From Planctomycetota bacterium (GTDB lineage: Bacteria; Planctomycetota; J058; JAJDCP01), in the NCBI GenBank assembly GCA_029260765.1, contig JAJDCP010000030.1:1-51416 (forward strand): DNA of 51,416 bases. The letters run 5' to 3'. The notes beneath the pieces were generated by a model that saw nothing but the letters and a program-made list of their open reading frames with translations, ran no database searches and had not been told where the DNA came from. A program made the translations under genes and the position numbers. Shown here piece by piece: positions 44,063-51,416 of the stretch; the first letter of the stretch is position 1; every line of letters starts with the position of its first letter.

Positions 44063-45484
44063 ATGGACGCAGACGTACCTGCCTGCAGGTTCTCCCCGGG
44101 GAGCCTGCAGAAGCTGGTGACGAGCCTGGTCGGGAGACCGTGTCGCGTCGTCTTCGTCAGCCGGCTGGAGCGCCGCGTTGTGATCGTCATGCAGAGCCGT
44201 ACGCTCCTGCTGCGTCCTGCTTGCTCGCTTCTCGAGCTGCTCGATGGTGCCTGGCTGATGAGGCCCCGCTGGCGTCGCCGGACCCGGCGCTTTCGCCACG
44301 CGTGCAAGGTGTCGGCGGAGCTCGTGCGCTGTTGGGTGGATGAGAGCCGTCGCGCGCTCGTCCGCTGCTTCTCGGGCCTCAGGGCTCAGTGGGAGAGCCT
44401 GGTGGCGCTGGGGCCTCCCTCCATCTCCTGGCGGCACGCGGACGTCTCGGCGATCGGCCGCGGACAGGCGGTGGACGCCGGCTCGATCCGCTGGCTGCCG
44501 GGCGTCGAGGTCGACGGGGTGCGCCACGACAACGCCGAGCTCTGCCGTCGCATCGAAGCAGGCGAGATCCCCCTCAAGACACGAGACGACCTTCCGGGGC
44601 TTCCCTACCTCGAGCTTCCGGTCGACCTCGCCCTCGCGGACGGCCTGCCGGACGACTGGGAACACGTGGAGCAGGCCATCCGCCGGACCGAGGGCGAGGC
44701 CCGGGATGCGGCGATCTGCATGATCGACAAGTCGTTCGGACAGGAGGTTGAGGTTCCGTTCGACAGACGCCGAAGCACCGGTTGGCGCCTCGATATGCGT
44801 CGGCTGCATGACCTGCACGTCGGCCAGCGCCGGGGCAGCGAGGCGCGAGTCTTCGTCGAACGGCAACGCGCCACGATGGAGGACTACGACCCCGAGAAGA
44901 ACCTCAACATCCTGCTCGTCGACCTGACCTCGACCATCCGTGACACCCGTCTGCGCTCCTCGCTCGCGGCGAGCATCGTCGCGTTCCTCGCCCAGACCTG
45001 TTTCGAGCTCGGCGGGCGCACCGTCTTATGCGCGGTCTCCGACCGGCTCCTACGTCTGCAGAGCGGACGCCAGGTGTATGTCCACAGCCCCGTGTCGCTG
45101 GGCGAAAGCGCGAGCTGCGATGAGCTCCTGGCCCGGCTCTATCAGGCGCGCGAGCTCGCGCTCGGTGATGTGCATCGTAGCGCCTGGCTGCCGCTGATCA
45201 TCGACAGGGTAGCCCGGATCATCGAGGAGGACGCCGAGGAAGCCTCCCGCCGGACCATCCACGTGATGGTGCTCTCCGGGCGGGGTCTGGACTGCGAGGC
45301 CGTGGACGAGGAGCTGGCCTACGACCTGAGCGGTGCGTGGCTGGCCCAGCGTCTGAAGGCGCTGGAGGAGGCGGTGCCGGCCCACTGGTTTCAGAGGGTC
45401 AGCTGCGACAGGCGCCACGCGGACGCCGCAGAACGTCACGGATGGACCGGGGCGTGGGGGTGGGAGGGGTTGGGGAGGTGGTGA
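44063..45484 (+). CDS. VWA-like partner protein of the MoxR ATPase
   Basis: 473 residues. Residues about 282-420 read as a von Willebrand A fold: hydrophobic strand NILLVDLTSTIRDTR with a variant MIDAS (DLTST at 287-291, DxTxT for DxSxS), helix, TVLCAVSDRLLRL strand and HVMVLSGRG strand. The N-terminal 280 residues are a basic, helical region with an acidic stretch (LPDDWEHVEQAIRR), resembling CobT/NorD-type N-terminal regions in composition only. It starts 1 bp after the MoxR stop, so the pair should be made together. The MoxR-VWA pairing is standard; the client is unknown, but the genes that follow are obvious candidates. Confidence 0.75.
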   Translation: MDADVPACRFSPGSLQKLVTSLVGRPCRVVFVSRLERRVVIVMQSRTLLLRPACSLLELLDGAWLMRPRWRRRTRRFRHACKVSAELVRCWVDESRRALVRCFSGLRAQWESLVALGPPSISWRHADVSAIGRGQAVDAGSIRWLPGVEVDGVRHDNAELCRRIEAGEIPLKTRDDLPGLPYLELPVDLALADGLPDDWEHVEQAIRRTEGEARDAAICMIDKSFGQEVEVPFDRRRSTGWRLDMRRLHDLHVGQRRGSEARVFVERQRATMEDYDPEKNLNILLVDLTSTIRDTRLRSSLAASIVAFLAQTCFELGGRTVLCAVSDRLLRLQSGRQVYVHSPVSLGESASCDELLARLYQARELALGDVHRSAWLPLIIDRVARIIEEDAEEASRRTIHVMVLSGRGLDCEAVDEELAYDLSGAWLAQRLKALEEAVPAHWFQRVSCDRRHADAAERHGWTGAWGWEGLGRW

Positions 45485-45625
45485 GCACATCGACAGACTC
45501 CAATCGGAGTCTCGAGCCAGCAACGCGCCTTCCGTTGGGGACACATCGGATTCTCGTTTTGGATGGTGCGTTGGAGTTCGCAGAAGGAACGGCGGACCTC
45601 GAGGGTGGTCGTACTCGAGGGAAGC

Positions 45626-45654
45626 TTGATAGTTCATGGCGAGTGGGTTAGACT
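45626..45654 (+). promoter_or_regulatory. candidate sigma-70-type promoter for the AT-rich gene pair
   Basis: TTGATA (45626-45631) and TAGACT (45649-45654) are 17 bases apart, each matching consensus at four or more positions, about 100 bp upstream of ATG 45755. The 270-bp gap between the VWA gene and this ATG also marks the change from GC-rich to AT-richer DNA. Confidence 0.35.
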
Positions 45655-45754
45655 CCCAGTAGTCCCGAGTACAAGATTTGTGCAATTCGCAAGCCCGTTG
45701 AGACTTCTCGAAAGTCATCCGGTCGAAAGAGGCTTCCCCCGAAGGAGACTGACT

Positions 45755-48163
45755 ATGGAGACAACTCTTGGCAGTCATTACGACGCCCGCGTCGTGATGT
45801 TTGTATTTTCGACGGCCCTGTTCACACTAACGGGCTCAGCGCAGGACTATTATGTTCCGGGCGCAGACTCTCCGTCTGCATGGAGTCCGGGAAGGCAGGC
45901 GATTGAATGGTACGGTGCGGTCGGGACTGGGAAGATCCTTGGCGCAGTTCAGAAGCGAATGAACAGCATTGAGGCTCGAATAGGCCTTCCCAAGACAGCC
46001 TTGCAAATTGGAGGTTTGAACATAGGTTCTGTCGACCGTCAGTTAGCGGAAATCGAAGAGACTCTGATAACAATCGCCAACAGAACCGGGATGGCCGCAC
46101 CAGGGATCGTTGCACCTCACATTCTTGAGAGGATCTCCAGAATCCATGAAGAGCCCCACATTCTCGAGAGGATCTCCAAAATCCATGAAGTGCTAGGTGA
46201 ATACGAGAAGATCTCGTCGATACATTACGACGGAGAAAGCTCAGGCCTCGCGGACCTCAAAAGAGTCGGAGGTGGTGTTACATTGGACACCCTTCCTACG
46301 CACTATGACATCATCATTGCTTGCTATCCCACAACACTTTTGGCGAATTCCTTGATGGTCTTCATGACAAAAATTGTCGATGACTCCCACTCCCTTGATG
46401 AATGGTACCGCCTAATTGACATCTATCGTCACAGAGAGGTGTCCAGATATGCATACAGTCGAGTATACGAAATTGTCTCAGAGATCGACCACCTTCAGCC
46501 TTACCAGATGTTCGTACAACGCTGTCCGGCTTCGGTTGAGTCGGAATACGTCCACCTTCGAATGCAGTTCCTGATATTCGAGTTCGCTACCATCACGAGA
46601 AATGAAAAACTTCTTCTAGAGTTGATTGATCAGTATCCGAGCACCGCATTGCTTGAAAGGATCAAGATTGAATACGCAAAAATACGTTTTGACGCTATCC
46701 AGAAGGCGGCTGGTCTCCCAGTTGGTTGGACTCCTCGTCCCGCAGATGGGATGAGTTCAACACAAAAGGAGATTCACGCGTACATTTTGTCGAGAGCAAA
46801 GGGTGTAAAAGAAACAGAACTCTCGAACAAGGACGACATCTTGAGAGAAAGGCTTAGCGGCGGCCTCGTCAACTACTCAAAACAGTACAGCACTGCAATT
46901 GAAGCAAGAAAACCATCACTCTCTGCGATCCTGAATGCCGAGCAGGACTTGTCCATGGTAATGTTGGGCAATGACCCAGCTGTTCTAAATGCCGTGGAGC
47001 ATGCCACGGCAACTCTCCAGAGAGAAGAAACAGGAAAAGCTATTGAGGATATCAGGAATGAGATAAGACTTCAGCACGAACTCGATCGAAAAAACCTACG
47101 ACAATGTGTTGGCGAGGCTCGTGTCGCAATTGTAGAACACCTTGAGATAATCGAGGGACAGTTGCTCGATGTCAATAACAGTCTCGATGACATCAAACAT
47201 GAGCTTCAAGAAGTGAGGAATGACCTACAAGCTATCAGGGTTGAGGTAGCGGGTTTACGAAGGGACGTGAGAAATCGACTCGACCAAATCCACAGAGCCA
47301 TCCATGATGGTTTCCGTGCGCAACTGAACGCCACTCAGAACGTCGTGAATGCCATACGTGACTTTCACGAGGACTTCAACACTGCAGCAAGCGAGATGAT
47401 CAGCCTGCAAGCTCTCTCTATCCAAGTAACGGAAACGGGATTCAACAACGTCTCCGGTGCGCTTGTGGACGGTTTCGGGGTTTTGAGCACGGACATTCGC
47501 GAAATGAGCCAAAAACTGGCAGAACAGCAGAGCACGAGGACGAAGGGTGGTGGGCTGCTATCAACGATTGGAAGCTTGGCCGGTACTGCTTGGGGTGGAC
47601 CGCTTGGAGGCCTCGTTGGCGGGGCGATTGGCGGTAACATGGATGCACTCTTGAGTGGCGGGGACGCGAGCCTGAACGAGGCCTTCAATACGGCCCTCAG
47701 CCAACCAGCTAATCTCAATCTGGTGAGCATGCTAGAGGGAACGGTCGGCGCCGAATTCAAGGCAAGTGCACTTGCGCTTATCAATCCTGAAGCTGCGGGA
47801 GGACTCTGGAGAGGCTGCAAACTAGACTTGGATCCGTTTATCACAGAAATTTCCCAGCTACCCGGCAATCCGAGCAGCGGGATGGATGTGTTGAAGCATG
47901 TCTTGGATGTTGTTGGGCCAACGATAGGCGTTCCTGGCAACTGGGATCTTCCCGATGACCTGGGTTCAAATTGTTTTATAGACATAATTAGAGAAGCTGT
48001 TGAGCTAGGAGAAGTTAACGAAACTAGCGCGATGGAGAGAATACGTGCTATTGCAGAAATAATCGGCAAGGAGAAGGGTGATAGCGTCGATGTGAATATG
48101 ATTGAGGAGGCCTTGCGCATTGGTGAGGCAATCCGTTTCGGAGCCCGGCATATTGGAAATTAG
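45755..48163 (+). CDS. exported coiled-coil protein with glycine-zipper segment, unknown family
   Basis: 802 residues. A signal peptide (about 11-29, VVMFVFSTALFTLTGSAQD) directs export. Residues 121-146 are two copies of a 13-residue unit (PHILERISRIHEE). A helical middle follows, then a long coiled coil at about 445-595 (LDDIKHELQEVRNDLQ, VAGLRRDVRNRLDQIH). At 598-636 a Gly-rich hydrophobic segment (LAGTAWGGPLGGLVGGAIGG) has GxxxG spacing like membrane-inserting glycine zippers. The architecture is reminiscent of tape-measure or pore-forming toxins, but I recognise no family. Start ATG 45755 has AAGGAG 7 bases upstream. G+C is visibly lower than in neighbours, indicating recent acquisition. 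A tail-collar protein gene follows 10 bp downstream. Confidence 0.8.
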   Translation: METTLGSHYDARVVMFVFSTALFTLTGSAQDYYVPGADSPSAWSPGRQAIEWYGAVGTGKILGAVQKRMNSIEARIGLPKTALQIGGLNIGSVDRQLAEIEETLITIANRTGMAAPGIVAPHILERISRIHEEPHILERISKIHEVLGEYEKISSIHYDGESSGLADLKRVGGGVTLDTLPTHYDIIIACYPTTLLANSLMVFMTKIVDDSHSLDEWYRLIDIYRHREVSRYAYSRVYEIVSEIDHLQPYQMFVQRCPASVESEYVHLRMQFLIFEFATITRNEKLLLELIDQYPSTALLERIKIEYAKIRFDAIQKAAGLPVGWTPRPADGMSSTQKEIHAYILSRAKGVKETELSNKDDILRERLSGGLVNYSKQYSTAIEARKPSLSAILNAEQDLSMVMLGNDPAVLNAVEHATATLQREETGKAIEDIRNEIRLQHELDRKNLRQCVGEARVAIVEHLEIIEGQLLDVNNSLDDIKHELQEVRNDLQAIRVEVAGLRRDVRNRLDQIHRAIHDGFRAQLNATQNVVNAIRDFHEDFNTAASEMISLQALSIQVTETGFNNVSGALVDGFGVLSTDIREMSQKLAEQQSTRTKGGGLLSTIGSLAGTAWGGPLGGLVGGAIGGNMDALLSGGDASLNEAFNTALSQPANLNLVSMLEGTVGAEFKASALALINPEAAGGLWRGCKLDLDPFITEISQLPGNPSSGMDVLKHVLDVVGPTIGVPGNWDLPDDLGSNCFIDIIREAVELGEVNETSAMERIRAIAEIIGKEKGDSVDVNMIEEALRIGEAIRFGARHIGN
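46118..46195 (+). repeat. 39-bp tandem duplication inside the coiled-coil protein gene
   Basis: Two copies with a 39-bp period (starting 46118 and 46157) differ at only a few positions near their ends and keep frame, giving the duplicated 13-residue unit. The low divergence suggests a recent event. Confidence 0.8.
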
Positions 48164-48173
48164 GAGGAAAGTT

Positions 48174-48761
48174 GTGAAGAAGCGAGACAGTTCGTCAGCC
48201 GACAGTGGAAGTAACAGAAAGCTAACGTTGAAGATGGCCGCGACTACTTGCCTGGCGGCATTGTTGGGCGCGGCCATTGGGCAGTCGACTGTTGTAGGCG
48301 TGTTGCAAGCTCAGGGGGTCGAAGACGAAGGGACGCTTGTGCTTCCTGTCGGAACTGTGCTGGCCGGGATGAGTAATCAGGAGGCGTTCGATAGAGCCCT
48401 CGTCGGAACATGGGTGATAGCCGATGGTCGGCAGAAGGCTGCCATCAACGATCACTGGAATTACTGGGAAGACTGTTGCCCAGCAACAGATTTCGATGAT
48501 AAACTACCTGATCTACGTGGTCAGTTTCTGCGCGGAATCGATGGAGGTAGACGACCTGGCCATCAGCAAGATGATGCTCTCAAGAGCCACAGACACGCTC
48601 TGGAAGCGGACATCATCACTCCTACTCCAGGGAACTTCCATGGGGTTCATCATGAAGAAGGACCACAGTACGAGGCCGGACGACCTGCGTTGAGCTTGAC
48701 AGGTGCCAACGAGACGAGGCCAAAGAACGTTGCGGTCTACTTCTACATTCGAGTTCATTGA
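48174..48761 (+). CDS. membrane-anchored phage tail-collar-domain protein
   Basis: 195 residues. A single hydrophobic segment at 21-46 follows a short charged N terminus. Residues about 55-195 carry the tail-collar pattern: LVLPVGTVLAGM, VIADGRQ, LPDLRGQFLRGIDGG, DALKSHRHA and the closing NETRPKNVAVYFYI. In phages this fold forms tail-fibre tips; it also occurs in bacterial surface and contractile-injection proteins. The usual P-x-G-W-x-x-C-D-G is changed to VGTWVIADG. Start GTG 48174 with AGGAGG 6 bases upstream; frame upstream to 48102 overlaps the preceding gene. Same AT-richer composition as the coiled-coil gene, so the two travel together. Confidence 0.85.
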   Translation: MKKRDSSSADSGSNRKLTLKMAATTCLAALLGAAIGQSTVVGVLQAQGVEDEGTLVLPVGTVLAGMSNQEAFDRALVGTWVIADGRQKAAINDHWNYWEDCCPATDFDDKLPDLRGQFLRGIDGGRRPGHQQDDALKSHRHALEADIITPTPGNFHGVHHEEGPQYEAGRPALSLTGANETRPKNVAVYFYIRVH

Positions 48762-49074
48762 ATTGAATGAAGGAGTATTTGTGTTTGTCTGTGGTACTTG
48801 GTCCTGCGTGATCACTAACGTAACATAGTCCGACAGAGTTGCGCCAACCCGTCGATTCCGCGCCTAAGATCAGCGCGACTCGCGCCGCATAGCCCGTTAC
48901 TGCCTCGTTGCCTTTGTGTGAAGAGCCTTCGGCTTCGACCTCGAGTGCATTCGCGCCATGTCGCGTTGTACGTTGTACTTGTACGCCATGGTCCGATCCG
49001 GGACACGGCATGACACGCATGATCCAGATCCGCAATCTCCCCGACACCATCCACCCCACGTTCAAGGATGCCCC
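48762..49074. other. intergenic stretch, transition back to GC-rich DNA
   Basis: 313 bp with no gene I can support. No clear intrinsic terminator was found after the tail-collar gene. Confidence 0.4.
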
Positions 49075-49968
49075 CTACGCAGCGCCCTGATTTTTCTCCC
49101 GCCTGCCGCCGGGCTTCAGAGACGCCGGTATCCGTCGCACGAGTCGGAACCTCGGGGCGGGATCACCGGTGGGTTGGTACCCTCGCTGCCCCCGCTTCGG
49201 AGGTGAAGCTGCCGCTACGACGTCCTCGCGGTTGACTAGATCGACGCCGAGCAGCTCCAGCGCCCGCTGCTGCTCGGTTGTCATGCCCAGCAGGACCGTC
49301 ATAGGTTCACCATCCGGTTTCGCCACGATAAGACTCTGCAGCCCCTCCATGAGCCTGAACAGGACCTGTGACGTCGGCTGGCTAGAACGTCCCTTGTTGC
49401 CCGGGATCGTGGCCTTCGCTTCCTGCAACCTGGCTCGGATACGACGTTGGATCAGCGCGTTGACCATCAGGGCGATCACATACACGAGGCCCAGGGCGGC
49501 GATGCGGTGCTCCGTTTCCAGGAAGATGGGAGCGACCGCGGCCGGCCCTTTTGTCCATCGAAATAAGCCTTCGATGCCCTGCTGATCTTTGTACGCAGCC
49601 AGCAGTTCCGCGGCCTGCCGCTCGGTGCCCGGCAGCGTGCAGAGGATGAAGACGCATTCGCGGCGCAGAATCTCCGCGAAGCGCTCCTCGTCCCGAGTCC
49701 AGGACAGGGCGACCTGGAAGAACTTCTGCTTCGGGGGAGGCTTTCCCTCCACCCCCTTCTTCGGCCTGCCCCGGGGTTTCTTGCCCGACTTGAAGTCGGT
49801 CTTGACCAGGACCTTCACCTCATGAAAGCGCCAGCGCTTCTGAAGCAGCTCCTCAGCAAGCGTCTCTGCATCCGGCTTGCAACAGAACTCCCGCTTGGCG
49901 TGGCTTACACTGCGCCTCCCGATCCACTCCCCGCGGAACGGCCAGTTTCCTAACTCGAAGCCAGTCTG
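49075..49968 (-). pseudogene. IS1634-family transposase, C-terminal half only
   Basis: The frame has an intact stop at 49075 and similarity from about 49968 (ELGNWPFRGEW) onward: REFCCKPDAETLAEELLQ, VALSWTRDEERFAEILRRE, KDQQGIEGLFRWTKGP and HRIAALGLVYVIALMVNALIQRRIR, the last blocks of IS1634 transposases. The N-terminal half with DUF4277 and the first catalytic residues is missing: upstream of 49970 the DNA belongs to the neighbouring transposon's third gene. It overlaps in extent with the piece at 16296-16479 and complements the N-terminal relic at 17536-18510. Confidence 0.8.
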
Positions 49969-49981
49969 TGCCCGACCACAA

Positions 49982-50245
49982 TCAATGAGGGTCCCGTGAC
50001 CACGCTTTCTGAGGGCCCGCGCCGACGCCGGCACTCCGGGAGCGGTCGCGTTCGTCGACACGTCTGTAGGCCTCGATGAGGACGCCGAGCCCCTCCGCAA
50101 TGAGGCCGATCGCCCGTCCAAGTTCGTCTCGGTGTCGTCCAGGCGTGGTGCCCTGATCCCGAAGGATCGTCGCAGCGACATGGAGCGAAGAGGCTACGAG
50201 GTCGAGGACCGCAGAGCCCTCGACGGTCCGGCGATCCCCAGTCAT
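49982..50245 (-). CDS. small helical protein, third gene of the right-end transposon
   Basis: 87 residues. ATG at 50245 overlaps the stop of the ATPase gene (ATGA), the same coupling as between the transposase and the ATPase. The product is one or two amphipathic helices (AVLDLVASSLHVAATILRDQG, AIGLIAEGLGVLIEAYRRVDE in parts) with a charged tail; no family recognised. Its consistent coupling suggests a transposition accessory or target-interaction protein. Confidence 0.6.
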   Translation of the reverse strand: MTGDRRTVEGSAVLDLVASSLHVAATILRDQGTTPGRHRDELGRAIGLIAEGLGVLIEAYRRVDERDRSRSAGVGAGPQKAWSRDPH

Positions 50246-51084
50246 TGGGTGGCTCCGGTCTTCGCGCCGAGCTGCGCGCTGTGTCCAAACGCCTCGAAGA
50301 AGGCCGCTTCGTCGAGCTTCTTCAACTTGTGGCGCAGACCGTAGGCGAGAATGTCGCCGCACATGGTGGCGAGCATGCGGACGTTGCCCATGGCCTGCTC
50401 GCACAGGACTGCGCGGAGGCCTTCGGCCATGAGTTGCGGGGCTCCGGCGGCTTCCAGCGCATGATCGAGGTATGCCTTGAGGTCCGCCGGGGTCCAGGGT
50501 TTGAGGTTGAGGCGCACACGCACACGGCTTCCGAGCGGAAGCAGCTCTGCGCTCCGGAAGCGATTTGGAAGCCGTTGGTCCCCGCAGAGGACCACCGTGA
50601 GGAGGTTCTCGGAGTCGAAGTTGGCGCTGCTGAGCAGGCGCAGCTCGGTCAGGCAGGAGGTGCAGACCTCCTGGGCCTCGTCCATCAGGAGGACGGGGCG
50701 CATGAGCGTGGCCTTCATGTGGCTGCGGAACCTCTCTCGAAGCGCTTTGAAGCTCCCGTAGCGGTTCGCGGGCGAGAGGTTGACGCCGAAGATGTCCCCG
50801 AGCTCGCGGTAGAAGTCCCCGGTCTTGCTCTGCGGGCTCTGCATGACGCCGACGCTGATGTCGTCGAGGTTCTGGAGCCAATCGTCGACGATCTGCAGGA
50901 CCTTGGACTTGCCGAGTCCTGGCTCTCCAGAAATGAGGGCGAAGCCGCCGTGGCGAACAAGCAGTCGTAGACGGAACTGGAAGGCCTCGAGCCCGGGCGG
51001 CTGCCAGAGATCTCCGACGGGGATCTGAGGCAGAAAGGGGTCGTACTTCAGGCCGTACATGGCGGACAGGTCGCGGTTGATCAT
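50242..51084 (-). CDS. ExeA/TniB-like AAA ATPase of a transposon
   Basis: 280 residues. It begins MYGLKYDPFLPQIP, the usual opening of ExeA/TniB/TnsC-like ATPases, then Walker A SGEPGLGKSK, Walker B VLLMDEAQE and sensor-like VVLCGDQRLPNRF, plus an R-rich C-terminal lid. Such proteins select targets and activate a DDE transposase. ATG 51084 overlaps the transposase stop (ATGA). No GspA or secretion partner is present, so the transposon role is preferred over a type II secretion role. Confidence 0.88.
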   Translation of the reverse strand: MINRDLSAMYGLKYDPFLPQIPVGDLWQPPGLEAFQFRLRLLVRHGGFALISGEPGLGKSKVLQIVDDWLQNLDDISVGVMQSPQSKTGDFYRELGDIFGVNLSPANRYGSFKALRERFRSHMKATLMRPVLLMDEAQEVCTSCLTELRLLSSANFDSENLLTVVLCGDQRLPNRFRSAELLPLGSRVRVRLNLKPWTPADLKAYLDHALEAAGAPQLMAEGLRAVLCEQAMGNVRMLATMCGDILAYGLRHKLKKLDEAAFFEAFGHSAQLGAKTGATQ

Positions 51085-51416
51085 GGCGTCTCCTGGTCTT
51101 GTTCGGGATTGAAGGGCAAATAGGCGGGAGGTCTCCCCGTTGCTGCGAAGTCGCGGAGGATCTTGCGGGCGAGCGGGGGAAGTGGCTCGCGCACCTCACC
51201 GGGCGCTGCTTGGAGATCTTCGCTGGGCGCCACGGAGCGTCGCCGCGCGTCGGCGTTCTTGTGCTTGTCTTGCGGCCGGATGGTGGCCAGCTTGGTTTGC
51301 CTGCGAGGGTCTACGATCCAGGCAGTGGCAAGGTCCCAGCGGCGAATGCGGAGACGGACCTTGTCGAGCAGTCGGAACCGCGACGGCACCTCGAAGCGGG
51401 TACCTTCGATGGAGAC
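51081..51416 (-). CDS. DDE transposase with Mu-type C-terminal beta-barrel, 3' part only
   Basis: 112 residues are inside the window; the frame is open through the right edge, so the N terminus and catalytic core lie outside. The visible part has IEGTRFEVPSRFRLLDKVRLRIRRWDLATAWIVDP, the Mu-transposase C-terminal barrel pattern seen in ISs and transposons that carry an ATPase partner, then a charged tail. The stop overlaps the ATPase start. An ATG at 51389 in the frame is internal. Confidence 0.8.
   Translation of the reverse strand, partial: VSIEGTRFEVPSRFRLLDKVRLRIRRWDLATAWIVDPRRQTKLATIRPQDKHKNADARRRSVAPSEDLQAAPGEVREPLPPLARKILRDFAATGRPPAYLPFNPEQDQETP

Larger units (their letters stand above)
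49976..51416 (-). mobile_element. partial three-gene transposon (transposase, ATPase, small protein)
   Basis: Three genes in one direction joined by ATGA overlaps form a transposition operon. Its left limit is near 49976, where IS1634 sequence resumes, so it probably inserted into or next to that transposase gene. I could not identify terminal inverted repeats; the other end lies outside the window. Confidence 0.65.

Noticed and set aside
46118..46195. Possible CRISPR-like repeat
   Set aside because: Only two adjacent copies without spacers, in frame within a gene; it is a tandem duplication.
1..51416. tRNA, rRNA, riboswitch or rho-independent terminator candidates
   Set aside because: I saw no cloverleaf, rRNA core motif or convincing stem followed by a T run; a covariance-model scan (for example tRNAscan or Rfam) would be decisive.

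Overview
The window is about 51 kb of mostly GC-rich bacterial DNA (by eye about 65% G+C). The dense operons, start/stop overlaps of the ATGA, GTGA and TTGA type, Hanks-type Ser/Thr kinases, formylglycine-generating-enzyme (FGE)-like domains, carboxypeptidase-regulatory-like secreted proteins and many insertion-sequence relics suggest a large-genome Gram-negative bacterium of the Myxococcota or Planctomycetota kind. I cannot place it more precisely from sequence alone. I recognised no rRNA, tRNA or CRISPR array.

Region by region. (1) 1-229: C-terminal piece of a transposase cut by the left edge. (2) 411-3492, minus: two fused histidine-biosynthesis genes, HisC plus a degenerate HisB-like domain, then HisA-HisI plus a HisE-like tail. 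(3) 3790-5324, plus: zinc-ribbon protein coupled to a MobA/MocA-type nucleotidyltransferase. (4) 5337-10797, minus: ChaN-like/PDZ protein, archease, gltX, and a Ser/Thr kinase with its own candidate promoter. (5) 10933-16294, plus: RND adaptor, RND pump and a UbiA-family prenyltransferase, all overlapping. (6) 16295-19250: IS1634-type transposase wreckage, non-coding repeat tracts and a vapBC module with a clear promoter/operator. (7) 19428-21472: DprE1-like and DprE2-like enzymes. With the UbiA enzyme they make a decaprenyl-phospho-arabinose-type set, now split by the IS/TA block. (8) 21627-23665: a bufferin-type RiPP operon (12-Cys precursor, DUF692/MNIO enzyme, DUF2063 partner). (9) 23695-31357: DUF2254-like membrane protein, GH5 glycosidase, GT2 glycosyltransferase, truncated methyltransferase and a large carboxypeptidase-regulatory-like surface protein. 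(10) 31358-33171: gene graveyard, including a broken isoaspartyl-peptidase/asparaginase. (11) 33172-42848, minus: an orphan protein, two predicted secreted proteins, a kinase-VWA-FHA fusion, an FGE-like protein, an ECF sigma factor and a possible small exported protein. (12) 43228-48761, plus: a MoxR AAA ATPase, a VWA-like protein, then two conspicuously AT-richer genes: an exported coiled-coil/glycine-zipper protein and a membrane-anchored tail-collar-domain protein. (13) 49075-51416, minus: half of an IS1634-type transposase abutting a three-gene transposon (DDE transposase, ExeA/TniB-like ATPase, small protein) that runs off the right edge.

The most interesting stretch is about 36.4-48.8 kb. 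Two divergent operons carry the parts of a regulated sensor/effector system: sigma factor, FGE-like scaffold, kinase-VWA-FHA on one side; MoxR, VWA and an exported, possibly membrane-active cargo pair on the other. It resembles published MoxR-VWA ternary conflict systems in layout, but the cargo pair is not one I recognise. Other notable points are the two his fusions with apparently dead terminal domains and the 12-Cys bufferin precursor carrying a lipoprotein-type signal.
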